In this document: positions 32,130 through 41,499 of the stretch, in pieces | Layout of the letters: each line of letters opens with the position of its first letter | Numbering within the stretch: the stretch's first letter is position 1 | NCBI GenBank assembly: GCA_035518715.1 | Contig: DATIXJ010000043.1 | Coordinates: 124,001 to 188,000, forward strand | Source: DATIXJ01 sp035518715 | GTDB taxonomy: Bacteria > Bacteroidota > Ignavibacteria > UBA10030 > SZUA-254 | Length of the DNA stretch: 64,000 nucleotides | Reading direction: 5' to 3' | Notes under the pieces: generated by a model | The model's input: the letters and a program-made list of their open reading frames with translations, nothing else | What the model was told of the DNA's origin: nothing | The model's database searches: none | Translations under genes and position numbers: made by a program

Positions 32130-34193
32130 ATGTCCAAAGTTGTTGAAAAAGTAAGGAAAGACAGCATTACGAAATCGTCGGGAGCGCCGCGTGCATCCAA
32201 ATCAAACGGGGAGTACACGGCAGAAGACATTACCGTTCTCAAAGGACTGGAACCGGTACGTCAGCGGCCGGCAATGTATATCGGCGATGTGTCGGTCCGC
32301 GGCTTGCATCACCTTGTGTACGAAGTTGTTGACAACTCCATCGATGAGGCGCTTGCCGGCTACGCACACAATATTTCGGTGAGTATAACAGAAGACGGAT
32401 CCGTTGCGGTGGTCGATGATGGCCGCGGCATACCTACAGACATCCATCCTGAAGAAAAACGCTCGGCGCTCGAAGTCGTCATGACGGTGCTGCACGCCGG
32501 CGGCAAATTCGATAAGAATACGTATAAGGTATCGGGAGGACTTCACGGAGTGGGCGTGTCCGTGGTGAACGCACTCTCGGAATGGCTCGAGGTGGAAGTT
32601 TCACGCGATGGGAAAGTCTGGTTCCAGAAATATCTGCGTGGAAAACCGCAGGGCTCGGTGAAGGTTGTTGGAAAGGCGGACCCGAAGAAGACGGGCACTA
32701 AAGTCTCGTTCATGCCCGACGGGCAGATCTTCAAGAACAAGACGTTTAAGTTTGAAACGATTGCAGAACGGCTCCGCGAGCTTGCATTTCTGAATCCCGA
32801 CGTGCGGCTCCGCATCCTCGATCTTCGAAAGGGCGAAGAACGCGACGAGACTTTTCACTTCAAGGGCGGTATCGTTGAGTTCGTGAAATACATTGATGCA
32901 ACCAGACCGTCGATTATGCGCAAGCCGGTGTATGCGAAAGGACAGGAAAAGGATGAAGCGGGGAGAGCCGTCGAGTTCGAGGTTGCGTTCCAGTACAACG
33001 AACAGTACAATGAGAATATTTTCACGTATGTCAACAATATCAACACGATAGAGGGCGGAACGCATCTCGTCGGATTTCGTTCCGCTCTGACCCGCTCTCT
33101 CAACACCTATGCATCCAAGAACAACCTCGTGAAAGAAAACGGCGTCCAGCTGACCGGCGACGATTTCCGCGAAGGTCTCACGGCAGTTCTGAGCGTCAAG
33201 GTTCCCGAACCACAGTTCGAGGGTCAGACCAAAACGAAACTCGGAAACAGTGAGATCAAAGGTATTGTCGAGACGATTGCCAGCGAGCAGCTTCAGGTAT
33301 GGCTGGATGAGAACCCGACCGATGCCCGGCGAATTATCGATAAATGCCTGCGGGCAGCCGAAGCCCGTGAAGCGGCGCGGAAAGCGCGTGATCTCACGCG
33401 GCGCAAGAGCGCGCTGGAGTCCTCGAGTCTTCCGGGGAAACTTGCCGATTGCTCGATTAATGACCCCGAGCACTGCGAGCTGTACATCGTGGAGGGAGAT
33501 TCTGCGGGTGGAAGTGCCAAGCAGGGAAGGGACAGGCGCTTCCAGGCAATCCTTCCCATCAAGGGCAAAATTCTGAATGTCGAGAAGGCGCGCCTGCACA
33601 AGATTCTCGAGAACGAAGAGATTCGCTGCATTTTCACGGCCATCGGAGCCGGAGTCGGGGAGGATTTCGATCCGGCAAAAATCCGCTACGGTAAGATCAT
33701 CATCATGTGTGATGCAGATGTCGACGGGTCTCATATCCGGACGCTCTTATTGACGCTTTTTTTCCGTTATATGAAAGAAATCATCGAACTCGGTCATGTC
33801 TTCATCGCCCAGCCACCGCTGTACAAACTGAAAAAGGGCCGCCAGGAACATTACGCATACGATGAAGACGAGCGCGAAGAAATTCTGAAACGCATGAAGA
33901 GCGAGAAGAAGTCGAAAGGCGAGGAAGAGATGCCGGCTGAAGTCGCGGAAGAAGGAGAAACCCTGAGCAGCAACGGTGTCGCGATTTCCAGATTTAAAGG
34001 TCTCGGCGAGATGAACCCCGAGCAATTGTGGGTTACGACGATGAATCCCGAGACGCGAACAGTCCTGCAGGTCTCGATTGAAAACGCAGCAGATGCCGAC
34101 CGGACATTCTCGATTCTCATGGGTGATGAGGTGGAGCCGCGGCGTGAATTTATTGAGAAGAACGCAAAGTACGTCCGTAACCTGGACGTGTAA
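32130..34193 (+). CDS. gyrB: DNA gyrase subunit B
   Basis: 687 residues. ATPase subunit of the topoisomerase that adds negative supercoils. N-terminal GHKL ATPase: MYIGDVSVRGLHHLVYEVVD, DDGRGIP, GGLHGVGVSVVNALS. TOPRIM: IVEGDSAGGSAKQGRDRRFQ, GKILNVEKAR and MCDADVDGSHIRTLLLT. C-terminus ISRFKGLGEMNPEQLW. An acidic/basic stretch at ~585-615 (MKSEKKSKGEEEMPAEVAEE) is a variable insert. A lysine-rich N-terminal extension of about 30 residues precedes the core. gyrA follows after 19 bases. Confidence 0.97.
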   Translation: MSKVVEKVRKDSITKSSGAPRASKSNGEYTAEDITVLKGLEPVRQRPAMYIGDVSVRGLHHLVYEVVDNSIDEALAGYAHNISVSITEDGSVAVVDDGRGIPTDIHPEEKRSALEVVMTVLHAGGKFDKNTYKVSGGLHGVGVSVVNALSEWLEVEVSRDGKVWFQKYLRGKPQGSVKVVGKADPKKTGTKVSFMPDGQIFKNKTFKFETIAERLRELAFLNPDVRLRILDLRKGEERDETFHFKGGIVEFVKYIDATRPSIMRKPVYAKGQEKDEAGRAVEFEVAFQYNEQYNENIFTYVNNINTIEGGTHLVGFRSALTRSLNTYASKNNLVKENGVQLTGDDFREGLTAVLSVKVPEPQFEGQTKTKLGNSEIKGIVETIASEQLQVWLDENPTDARRIIDKCLRAAEAREAARKARDLTRRKSALESSSLPGKLADCSINDPEHCELYIVEGDSAGGSAKQGRDRRFQAILPIKGKILNVEKARLHKILENEEIRCIFTAIGAGVGEDFDPAKIRYGKIIIMCDADVDGSHIRTLLLTLFFRYMKEIIELGHVFIAQPPLYKLKKGRQEHYAYDEDEREEILKRMKSEKKSKGEEEMPAEVAEEGETLSSNGVAISRFKGLGEMNPEQLWVTTMNPETRTVLQVSIENAADADRTFSILMGDEVEPRREFIEKNAKYVRNLDV

Positions 34194-34212
34194 ACGGAAG
34201 GAATAGTAGTAC

Positions 34213-36771
34213 ATGGCAGGTGTCAGCGAAAAAATAGTTCCGGTCGATATCGAAGAAGAAATGCGGGGATCGTACATCGATTACGCCATGAGCGTCATCG
34301 TTGCGCGCGCCCTCCCCGATGTGCGAGACGGGTTGAAGCCGGTCCACCGGCGCGTTCTGTTCGGCATGAACGAGCTGAGTCTCGCGTCGAACCGCCCCTA
34401 CAAGAAGAGCGCCCGCATCGTGGGTGAAGTCCTCGGCAAGTATCACCCGCACGGCGACTCAGCGGTCTATGATACGATGGTCCGCATGGCGCAGGATTTC
34501 TCGCTCAGATATCCGCTGGTCGACGGTCAGGGAAATTTTGGTTCGATCGACGGCGATTCGCCCGCTGCAATGAGATACACGGAAGCACGGCTCTCGCGGA
34601 TTGCCGAGGAGATGCTCCGTGATCTGGATAAGAATACCGTAAACTTCATACCGAATTTTGATGACACGCTGAAGGAGCCGACAGTCCTTCCGGCGCTGAT
34701 TCCCAATCTCCTCGTCAACGGAACCGCCGGAATTGCCGTCGGCATGACGACGAACATTCCACCGCACAACCTCTCGGAAGTGGTCGACGGCTGCATCGCG
34801 GTCATCGATACCCCGTCCCTCGGAGACGACAAACTGTTGAAGATCATCAAGGCGCCGGATTTCCCGACGGGCGGCATTATTTACGGGTACGAAGGCGTCA
34901 GAGATGCCTACAAGACCGGGCGCGGCCGGATACTCGTGCGGGCAAGAGCAACCATCGAGACCGGTCGCGGAGACCGACAGGCGATCGTCGTGACGGAAGT
35001 GCCCTATCAGGTGAATAAAGCCGCGCTCATCGAGAAGATTGCCGAGCTTGTGCGCGACAAGAAGATTGAGGATATCTCCGATATCCGTGACGAGTCGGAT
35101 CGCGACGGCCTGCGTATGGTGGTCGAACTCAAACGCGACGCGAATGCCCCCGTTGTGCTGAATAATCTCTTCAAGCATACCCAGATGCAGACGACGTTCG
35201 GGGTGATTATGCTCGCCCTTGTCGACGGGCGTCCGCAGATCCTGACCCTTCGCCAGATGATCGATCATTTCATCAAGCACCGGAATGAAGTGGTGGTAAG
35301 GCGGTCGAAGTTCGAGCTCGAGGAGGCGGAGAAGCGCGCACATATCCTCGAGGGATATATCATTGCCCTCGACAATATCGATGAGATCATCAAGCTGATC
35401 AAGAAAGCAAAAGACGTTCCTTCGGCTCAGGAACAGCTCATGAACAAGTTCAAGCTTTCCGAGATCCAGGCAAAGGCAATCCTCGACATGCGTCTCCAGA
35501 AGCTGACCGGTTTGGAGCGGAAGAAAGTTGAAGACGAATACAAAGAGACGATCAAGCTGATTGAGAAGCTGAAATCGATCCTTGCGAGCAAGAAGCTCCA
35601 GATGCAGATTATCAAGGACGAACTCGCCGAGATCAGGAAGAACTATGGTGACGAGCGCAGAACGGAAGTCGTTTATAAGGCGGAAGAGTTCAGTGTCGAG
35701 GACATGATTGCCGAAGAGGACGTTGTGATCACGATCAGCCACAGCGGCTTCATCAAACGGTTTCCCGTTTCGGGATATCGGCGCCAGGCGCGGGGCGGTA
35801 AGGGTGTTACGGGTGCGACGACGAAAGAAGACGATTTCATCGAGCACATGTTTATTGCTTCGACGCACAACTACATCCTTTTCTTCACGGACAAGGGAAA
35901 GTGCTACTGGCTGAAAGTTCACGAGATTCCGGAGGCGGGACGTGCCGCGAGAGGGAAGTCGATTGTGAATCTCATCTCGAAGGGGCCCGATGAGAATGTT
36001 GCGGCATTCGTATCGGTTCAGGAATTTGTCGACAAGTACTGTATCGTGATGGTCACGGAACGGGGCATGATCAAGAAGACCGGACTCTCAGAGTACAGCA
36101 ATCCGCGGCGCACCGGCATTGCCGCAATCTCACTCCAGAAGGGTGATACGCTGAAGGATGTGCGTATTACGGAGGGAACACAGCATATCCTCATCGGCAC
36201 GCATTCCGGAATGGCGATTCGCTTCGTCGAGAGCGAAGTGCGCCAGATGGGGCGCACTGCAGCAGGCGTCCGGGCGATTAAGCTCGGAAAGGGAGATAAA
36301 GTTATCGGCGCTGTGGCAGTGAAACGTCAGAGCACATCCATTCTGGTGGTCTCGGAGCACGGGTATGGAAAACGCAGCGAGCTTGACGAATACCGCGTGA
36401 GTCATCGCGGCGGCAAAGGCGTTTTCACGATTCGCGTTACCGAAAAGACGGGAAGCATGGTGGGCATCAAGGAAGTATTGGCAAATGATGACATCGTCGT
36501 TGTGACAACACAGGGTATCGTTATCCGGCAGCCAGCCAAGACCATCCGGGTTGCGGGAAGGAATACGCAGGGTGTTCGGCTGATCCGGATGGAAGGTTCG
36601 GACAAGATCGCGGCGATTGCCGTTGTCCCGTCGGAAGAGGAGAAGGAGAGCGGAGTGGAAGAAGCTGTCGCGCCGCCGGCTCCCGCTGAAAAGGAAAAAG
36701 CTGTAGAAAAAAAGCCGGGAAAAACTCAAGCGACAAGTTCATCAAAGAAAAAAGCTCCAAAGAAAAAATAA
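34213..36771 (+). CDS. gyrA: DNA gyrase subunit A
   Basis: 852 residues. DNA-cleaving subunit. The active-site tyrosine lies in PAAMRYTEARLS near residue 122, and the quinolone region HPHGDSAVYDTMVRMAQDF keeps the Ser and Asp/Tyr pattern of susceptible enzymes. Middle coiled coil (~420-490: MRLQKLTGLERKKVEDEYK). The C-terminal beta-pinwheel has the GyrA-box QARGGKGV (seen as YRRQARGGKGVTGA). The last ~40 residues are a Pro/Ala/Glu then Lys-rich tail (SSSKKKAPKKK), a low-complexity extension. Last gene of the dnaN operon, ended by the terminator at 36800. Confidence 0.97.
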   Translation: MAGVSEKIVPVDIEEEMRGSYIDYAMSVIVARALPDVRDGLKPVHRRVLFGMNELSLASNRPYKKSARIVGEVLGKYHPHGDSAVYDTMVRMAQDFSLRYPLVDGQGNFGSIDGDSPAAMRYTEARLSRIAEEMLRDLDKNTVNFIPNFDDTLKEPTVLPALIPNLLVNGTAGIAVGMTTNIPPHNLSEVVDGCIAVIDTPSLGDDKLLKIIKAPDFPTGGIIYGYEGVRDAYKTGRGRILVRARATIETGRGDRQAIVVTEVPYQVNKAALIEKIAELVRDKKIEDISDIRDESDRDGLRMVVELKRDANAPVVLNNLFKHTQMQTTFGVIMLALVDGRPQILTLRQMIDHFIKHRNEVVVRRSKFELEEAEKRAHILEGYIIALDNIDEIIKLIKKAKDVPSAQEQLMNKFKLSEIQAKAILDMRLQKLTGLERKKVEDEYKETIKLIEKLKSILASKKLQMQIIKDELAEIRKNYGDERRTEVVYKAEEFSVEDMIAEEDVVITISHSGFIKRFPVSGYRRQARGGKGVTGATTKEDDFIEHMFIASTHNYILFFTDKGKCYWLKVHEIPEAGRAARGKSIVNLISKGPDENVAAFVSVQEFVDKYCIVMVTERGMIKKTGLSEYSNPRRTGIAAISLQKGDTLKDVRITEGTQHILIGTHSGMAIRFVESEVRQMGRTAAGVRAIKLGKGDKVIGAVAVKRQSTSILVVSEHGYGKRSELDEYRVSHRGGKGVFTIRVTEKTGSMVGIKEVLANDDIVVVTTQGIVIRQPAKTIRVAGRNTQGVRLIRMEGSDKIAAIAVVPSEEEKESGVEEAVAPPAPAEKEKAVEKKPGKTQATSSSKKKAPKKK

Positions 36772-36799
36772 CATCACCGGGAATACTCTCGGCCAACAG

Positions 36800-36832
36800 T
36801 AGGGGTTCCGCTTTTGAACCCCTATATTTTTT
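36800..36832 (+). terminator. Intrinsic terminator after gyrA
   Basis: Stem TAGGGGTTC (36800-36808) / GAACCCCTA (36816-36824) with a 7-base loop, followed by TATTTTTT. It closes the dnaN-to-gyrA operon. prfC begins only 18 bases later, so some read-through may feed prfC. Confidence 0.85.
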
Positions 36833-36849
36833 CGGACCAATAACGTACT

Positions 36850-38475
36850 ATGGCTTCAGGATTCCAGCAGGAAACAGAGCGGCGAAGAACATTCGCGATC
36901 ATTTCTCACCCGGATGCGGGAAAAACAACGCTCACGGAAAAGTTCCTTCTCTACGGCGGCGCAGTGCAGCTTGCCGGATCGGTCACCGCACGAAAGAATC
37001 AGAGGCAATCCACTTCGGACTGGATGGAGCTTGAGCGGAAGCGCGGCATTTCCATTACCTCCACGGTCTTACAATTTGAATACAACGGATTCAAGATAAA
37101 CCTTCTTGATACCCCCGGTCACCAGGATTTTTCCGAGGACACCTACCGCGTACTGACCGCCGTTGACGCGGTGGTGATGGTGATTGACGCCGGTAAAGGT
37201 ATCGAAAAGCAGACGAGAAAACTCTTCGAGGTTTGCCGAAGGCGTGAGATCCCGATATTTACGTTCATGAACAAGCTCGACCGGCCAACCCGTGATCCGC
37301 TTGAGCTGATCGACGAGCTTGAACATGTCCTTGGAATTCATGCGTACGTCATGAACTTTCCTCTCGGCACCGGGTTTGATTTCCGCGGAGTGTTCGACAG
37401 GCAGGGGCGGCAGGTTCATCTCTTCGAGCTGACCGCGGGAGGGGCATATCGCGCCCCCGTGCACATTTCCGATCTCTCGGATCCGATTGTCAGCCAGCGT
37501 CTCAACGACGAGATCTCAAACAAGCTCCATGAGGAGCTTGCCATCCTGGATCATGCCGGAGCCGCATTTGATGATGAGCGCATTCTGCAGGGCAAGCTCA
37601 CGCCGGTTTTTTTTGGCAGCGCACGCAACAACTTCGGAGTGCAGCTTCTCCTGGACGGGTTTCTTGCACATGCCGGAAATCCCCGTCCGCGCTCATCGGG
37701 TGGAGAGGTTGTGCCTCTGGAGAGAGATGCATTTTCAGGATTTGTCTTCAAAATCCAGGCGAATATGGATCCCCGACATCGGGACAGGATCGCGTTTCTG
37801 AGGGTCTGCTCCGGGAAATTCGAACGTGATATGGTCGTGCTCCACCAGCCGACGGGAAAAAAGATCCGCCTCTCAAATGCGAGCAAGCTCTTCGGTCAGT
37901 CGCGGGAAACGCTGGAAGAGGCATATCCCGGGGATATTGTCGGCTTCGTCGGACAGCAGGCGCTTGGCATCGGCGACACACTGACGACTGACGGCACAAT
38001 TCTCTACGATGAGATTCCGCACTTTCCGCCGGAGGTATTCGCACTCCTGAACAATCCCAACCCCGCAGGCTTCAAGAAGTTCCGCGAGGGGCTTGATCAA
38101 CTCCTGCAAGAAGGTGTTGTGCAGGCATTTCGCCGCGTGCGGAATACCGATACGACGCCGATTCTCGCAGCTGTCGGTCCACTCCAGTTCGACGTCGTGC
38201 GCTACCGGCTTGAAAGTGAGTATGGTGCCGAGTCACGTCTCGAGGACACCGCGTGGAAACTTCTCCGATATGTCGATCCGTCGGTCGATCGAAGCGTTCT
38301 CACGGACAATCTCCTGCCGACGGGTGCAGTGTTCGCGGAAGACCGCGAAGGACGCATCTGCATTCTCTTCACCGGCGAATGGGGATTGAGATATTTTCAG
38401 GAGAAAAATTCCTCAATCCCGCTTACCGAGATGCCCGTGCCAACGTCACCACGAAATAACGGTGCACGCGGCTGA
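36850..38475 (+). CDS. prfC: Peptide chain release factor 3
   Basis: 541 residues. GTPase that recycles RF1 and RF2 after peptide release. G motifs: SHPDAGKTTLTEKFLLYGG (G1), KRGISITSTVLQF (G2), DTPGHQDFSEDTYR (G3), FMNKLDRPTRD (G4). Further RF3 features are NPRPRSS and the C-terminal domain LQFDVVRYRLESEYG. No promoter was found in the 18 bases after the gyrA terminator. Its stop is 16 bases from the end of a convergent gene. Confidence 0.95.
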   Translation: MASGFQQETERRRTFAIISHPDAGKTTLTEKFLLYGGAVQLAGSVTARKNQRQSTSDWMELERKRGISITSTVLQFEYNGFKINLLDTPGHQDFSEDTYRVLTAVDAVVMVIDAGKGIEKQTRKLFEVCRRREIPIFTFMNKLDRPTRDPLELIDELEHVLGIHAYVMNFPLGTGFDFRGVFDRQGRQVHLFELTAGGAYRAPVHISDLSDPIVSQRLNDEISNKLHEELAILDHAGAAFDDERILQGKLTPVFFGSARNNFGVQLLLDGFLAHAGNPRPRSSGGEVVPLERDAFSGFVFKIQANMDPRHRDRIAFLRVCSGKFERDMVVLHQPTGKKIRLSNASKLFGQSRETLEEAYPGDIVGFVGQQALGIGDTLTTDGTILYDEIPHFPPEVFALLNNPNPAGFKKFREGLDQLLQEGVVQAFRRVRNTDTTPILAAVGPLQFDVVRYRLESEYGAESRLEDTAWKLLRYVDPSVDRSVLTDNLLPTGAVFAEDREGRICILFTGEWGLRYFQEKNSSIPLTEMPVPTSPRNNGARG

Positions 38476-38491
38476 GCTGTCTCCAAATGAC

Positions 38492-39085
38492 TTATGATGC
38501 TGCGGGGGCAGCCGGCTCGGTGTTCTTCGGCTTGATGAGTGCCGCAATTCCCAACCCTGCCAGGATCCAGCTCACGATGCCGTCCACGATCAACCCCTTC
38601 GTAAACTCCGCCGGGAAGCCCATCCAGTTCCAATACATGAAATGCGTGAAGAGCGCCGTAAAGATGCCGAACATTCCACAAAATGCAACGCGGCCAAAAT
38701 ACGAAGATGAGAGAGCCGTACTGCGAAGGAGAAACCATACCACCACAAATGCAGACAGAAGATCAAGAACGAAGCCGATGATCATCTGGCTGGGCATCAT
38801 CGGGTCCTGGCCGAACGGGCTGTAGAAGATCATTCCCGTAGGGCCGCGCTTCATTTTCGCGACATACGCATCCATCGTTGCCTGATCTGATCCGAAGCTC
38901 GGGTTTGCAGGAAAGACGTACACGGCATTTTTGTCGAGAGAGCTGCGGAGAAGACTGACAACCGCATCCTCATTGGGAATCGGATGGAGATGCGGGGCGT
39001 GCAGCGGCAGAATGACCCACGCGATGAAACTCCAGACATAAAGAATGACACCGCCGAGCAGTGTTGCCAGAATCGTTTTGTTCAT
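38492..39085 (-). CDS. Hypothetical four-helix membrane protein
   Basis: 197 residues. Predicted membrane segments: one at the N-terminus (ILATLLGGVILYVWSFIAWV), then three in the C-terminal half (MIIGFVLDLLSAFVVVWFLL, FCGMFGIFTALFTHFMYW, LIVDGIVSWILAGLGIAAL), with a ~70-residue loop between. The tail is Pro/Ala-rich. Start ATG at 39085 has AGGAG nearby. I do not recognise a named family. Confidence 0.65.
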   Translation of the reverse strand: MNKTILATLLGGVILYVWSFIAWVILPLHAPHLHPIPNEDAVVSLLRSSLDKNAVYVFPANPSFGSDQATMDAYVAKMKRGPTGMIFYSPFGQDPMMPSQMIIGFVLDLLSAFVVVWFLLRSTALSSSYFGRVAFCGMFGIFTALFTHFMYWNWMGFPAEFTKGLIVDGIVSWILAGLGIAALIKPKNTEPAAPAAS

Positions 39086-39201
39086 CGGAGTTCTCCTGGA
39101 AGTTGAAACGATGAGGTTTGTGAGATATGGTGATGAATGTTGTCAAGTGCCGACTCGCAATATAAGGAGGATTTTTGAAAAGGACACTCAGCAATCCGGC
39201 C

Positions 39202-39230
39202 TTGACAGTTGGGGAAAAATTCAATATCTT
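39202..39230 (+). promoter_or_regulatory. Promoter of the MarR-family gene
   Basis: TTGACA (39202-39207), 17 bases, TATCTT (39225-39230), one of the best promoters in the window. The predicted start is near 39237, inside the operator-like palindrome at 39235-39255. Confidence 0.65.
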
Positions 39231-39234
39231 TAAG

Positions 39235-39255
39235 TTCAAATAATTTATATTTAAA
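39235..39255. promoter_or_regulatory. Putative MarR operator
   Basis: Half-sites TTCAAATA (39235-39242) and TATTTAAA (39248-39255), five bases apart, form an imperfect palindrome over the predicted transcription start of the MarR-family gene. MarR proteins often repress their own promoter through such sites. Confidence 0.5.
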
Positions 39256-39261
39256 TCATAA

Positions 39262-39738
39262 TTGCCTCATTCAAAGAGAAAATACGGGAAAAGGAACGAT
39301 CTGGCGCTCGATTTGTGGACCAAACTGGCCAGATCATCTTCCACATTCGGGAAGCTCACCGTACGCCATATCTCCTCGTTTGGTCTTACGGAGCCGCAGT
39401 TCGGCGTCCTCGAAGCCCTGGGGCATCTCGGTCCGCTCCGGCTCGGCGAACTCTCACGGAAACGCCTGGTCAGCGGCGGGAATATGACCTGTGTTGTCGA
39501 TAATCTCGAGAAGGAAGGACTTGTCGAGCGTATCCACAGTACAGAAGACCGCCGCCAGATTCTTGTCCAGCTGACCCCAAAGGGAAAAGCGCTGTTCGAC
39601 GAGGTCTTTGTGCAGCATGCGGAGTTTGTCGGACGCATCGCATCGGTTCTTTCGGAGAATGAGCAGCATACGCTTGCAGCGCTGCTTAGAAAGCTCGGCC
39701 TTTCTCTGATGGAACAATTCCGGTCGGAATTAGGTTAA
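39262..39738 (+). CDS. MarR-family transcriptional regulator
   Basis: 158 residues from a TTG at 39262; no ATG lies before the conserved region, so the start is uncertain. Winged-helix motifs: LTEPQFGVLEALGHLGPLRL, the recognition helix GGNMTCVVDNLEKEGLVER, then the wing HSTEDRRQILVQLTPKGKAL. One cysteine only (Cys77), located in the recognition helix region. Upstream are a strong promoter and a palindrome, so autorepression is likely. Downstream on the same strand are YceI and a ring-cleaving-dioxygenase-like gene, an arrangement resembling MarR-type control of quinone or oxidant responses. Confidence 0.88.
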   Translation: MPHSKRKYGKRNDLALDLWTKLARSSSTFGKLTVRHISSFGLTEPQFGVLEALGHLGPLRLGELSRKRLVSGGNMTCVVDNLEKEGLVERIHSTEDRRQILVQLTPKGKALFDEVFVQHAEFVGRIASVLSENEQHTLAALLRKLGLSLMEQFRSELG

Positions 39739-39804
39739 TCTCACATTATCGCCATCTTCCATCCTCATGAACCATACGCCCACATATCAAAGGAACGAAT
39801 CACT

Positions 39805-40404
39805 ATGAAAAACCAGGTTGCCACGGTATTGCTACTGCTCACCGCCATACCATCGGTGTTATCTGCACAATCGGTTTGGAAGCTCGACAAAGCTCATTCG
39901 AAAATTGATTTTTCCGTGACCCACATGCTGGTCGCAGAGGTTGACGGCAGGTTTACGGATTTTGACGGAACCGTCACAAGTTCGAAAAGCGACTTTCGGG
40001 ATGCAAAAATCGACGTCACGATCAAGACCGCCAGCATTACAACCGACAATGATTTTCGTGATAAACATTTACGATCGGACGATTTCTTCAATGCCGAAAA
40101 ATATCCGGAGATCAAATTCCACAGCACCTCTATTGAGAAAACCGGAGATAACACGTACAAGATAGCCGGAGATCTTACCATCCGCGACACCACGAAGACC
40201 GTAGTGCTTAATGCGAAGTACAATGGACAGGTCGTAGCGGGCGGAGTGACGAAAGCCGCGTTCAAAGCCACAACAACGATCAACCGGTTTGACTATGGCG
40301 TGCACTGGAACAAGACGATCGAGACGGGCGGATTGGTCGTTGGCAAGGACGTCGATATCACGCTTCTCCTCGAGTTGAACAAACAGGAACCATCCAAGGA
40401 GTGA
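39805..40404 (+). CDS. YceI-family periplasmic protein
   Basis: 199 residues with a signal peptide ending at VLSAQS. YceI lipocalin-like signature: WKLDKAHSKIDFSVTHM, GRFTDFDGTVT, KHLRSDDFFNAEKYPEIKF, GDLTIRDTTKTV and a final GKDVDITLLLEL. The family binds isoprenoid-type molecules in the periplasm; the physiological role varies. It follows the MarR gene by 66 bases and precedes the dioxygenase gene by 45, so the three probably form one unit. Confidence 0.9.
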   Translation: MKNQVATVLLLLTAIPSVLSAQSVWKLDKAHSKIDFSVTHMLVAEVDGRFTDFDGTVTSSKSDFRDAKIDVTIKTASITTDNDFRDKHLRSDDFFNAEKYPEIKFHSTSIEKTGDNTYKIAGDLTIRDTTKTVVLNAKYNGQVVAGGVTKAAFKATTTINRFDYGVHWNKTIETGGLVVGKDVDITLLLELNKQEPSKE

Positions 40405-40449
40405 TTTTGCCCGGCGGGCGAACGTACCGATGATGCGGTGGGGACAACG

Positions 40450-41382
40450 ATGACCGAGAAGCTGCTGGGCATACATCACATCACCGCAATCGCGGGGGAT
40501 GCGCAACGAAATCTGAACTTCTACAGGAATGTTCTCGGGCTCATCCTTGTGAAGAAGACCGTGAACTTCGATGATCCGTTCACGTATCATCTTTACTTCG
40601 GGGATGAAACCGGAAGCCCCGGGACGCTTCTTACGTTTTTTCCTTGGTCATCGGCTGCCAGGATCGGCAGAAAGGGACCCGACCAGATCAGTTCATTCGC
40701 ATTCGCAGTCCCATCAGCATCGATCGAGTTCTGGAAACAGCGGTTGGAAGAGTTCCGCGTTCCCATTCTCGGATTATCGAGACGATTCGGTCAGGAGGTC
40801 CTCACCGGCAGCGATCCGGATGGATTCTCATTTGAACTCGTCGGGGCTTCGTCGAATCCGCCGAGCTCCGGGACCGGGCCGGTTCCGGGCGAGTACATGA
40901 TCAGCGGTCTGCACAGTGTAACTCTGTGCGAGCGGAGCGCAGAACGGACCATGAGATATCTGGGAGATGTGATGGGGTTCCGACGGGTCAGCTCGGAGGG
41001 TGAGCGGACACGATGTGAACTGAACACGGAGGGGAGATCGAATTATGTTGATGTGGTCGAACGACCAGATGCCCCGCCGGGCAGAATGGGGGTTGGGATC
41101 ATCCACCATGTGGCGTTCAGAGCTCCTGATGACGATACACAGGTTCGAATCCGGGAAGATCTTGTCGGGCACGGATCCGAAGTTACGCCGATCATTGATC
41201 GAACCTATTTTCATTCCATCTACTTCCATGAACCGGGCGGCGTTCTGTTCGAGGTTGCGACAGACGGCCCGGGATTTCTGATAGATGAATCCCGTGCCGA
41301 ACTCGGGACGCATCTGAAGCTTCCCGGCCAGTACGAATCCTCCAGAAGCGAGATAGAAAAGCATCTCCCGCCGCTCCGATAG
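40450..41382 (+). CDS. VOC-family ring-cleaving dioxygenase (MhqO-like)
   Basis: 310 residues from the ATG at 40450; a GTG four codons upstream is possible. Two glyoxalase/VOC modules: residues ~5-140 (LLGIHHITAIAGDAQRNLNF, GSPGTLLTFFPW) and ~150-280 (ISGLHSVTLCERSAERTMRY, IHHVAFRAPDDD, IYFHEPGGVLFEVATDGPGF). Metal ligands are the histidines of the first beta strands and the late glutamates. Relatives such as MhqO are induced by quinones under MarR-type repressors and are proposed to open hydroquinone rings. The actual substrate here is unknown. Confidence 0.85.
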   Translation: MTEKLLGIHHITAIAGDAQRNLNFYRNVLGLILVKKTVNFDDPFTYHLYFGDETGSPGTLLTFFPWSSAARIGRKGPDQISSFAFAVPSASIEFWKQRLEEFRVPILGLSRRFGQEVLTGSDPDGFSFELVGASSNPPSSGTGPVPGEYMISGLHSVTLCERSAERTMRYLGDVMGFRRVSSEGERTRCELNTEGRSNYVDVVERPDAPPGRMGVGIIHHVAFRAPDDDTQVRIREDLVGHGSEVTPIIDRTYFHSIYFHEPGGVLFEVATDGPGFLIDESRAELGTHLKLPGQYESSRSEIEKHLPPLR

Positions 41383-41428
41383 TATCCCACCTGAAAATCC
41401 CAGGGATAAAAATTAAATTCCTCCGCGC

Positions 41429-41457
41429 TTGACAAAGAAGTGAAACAATGTTAAATT
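41429..41457 (+). promoter_or_regulatory. Promoter of the TetR-RND efflux operon
   Basis: TTGACA (41429-41434), 17 bases, TAAATT (41452-41457). The predicted start near 41464 lies within the first copy of a 15-bp direct repeat. Confidence 0.65.
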
Positions 41458-41490
41458 GTGTTCGTATAATTAACAGTGTTCATATAATTA
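41458..41490. promoter_or_regulatory. Direct-repeat operator candidate for the TetR regulator
   Basis: GTGTTCGTATAATTA (41458-41472) and GTGTTCATATAATTA (41476-41490) match at 14 of 15 positions, with starts 18 bp apart. They cover the region from the -10 element to just before the tetR start codon. An autorepression site is the natural reading. Confidence 0.55.
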
Positions 41491-41499
41491 TTGGTGATT

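Noticed and set aside
34459..35922. 487-codon open frame on the minus strand opposite gyrA
   Set aside because: It is the shadow of the conserved gyrA frame; no ribosome site, domain or low-complexity explanation supports it. The same applies to 32601-33734 opposite gyrB.
41140..41160. tRNA-like T-arm sequence GGTTCGAATCC
   Set aside because: It lies inside the dioxygenase coding frame, and no matching acceptor, D or anticodon stems surround it.
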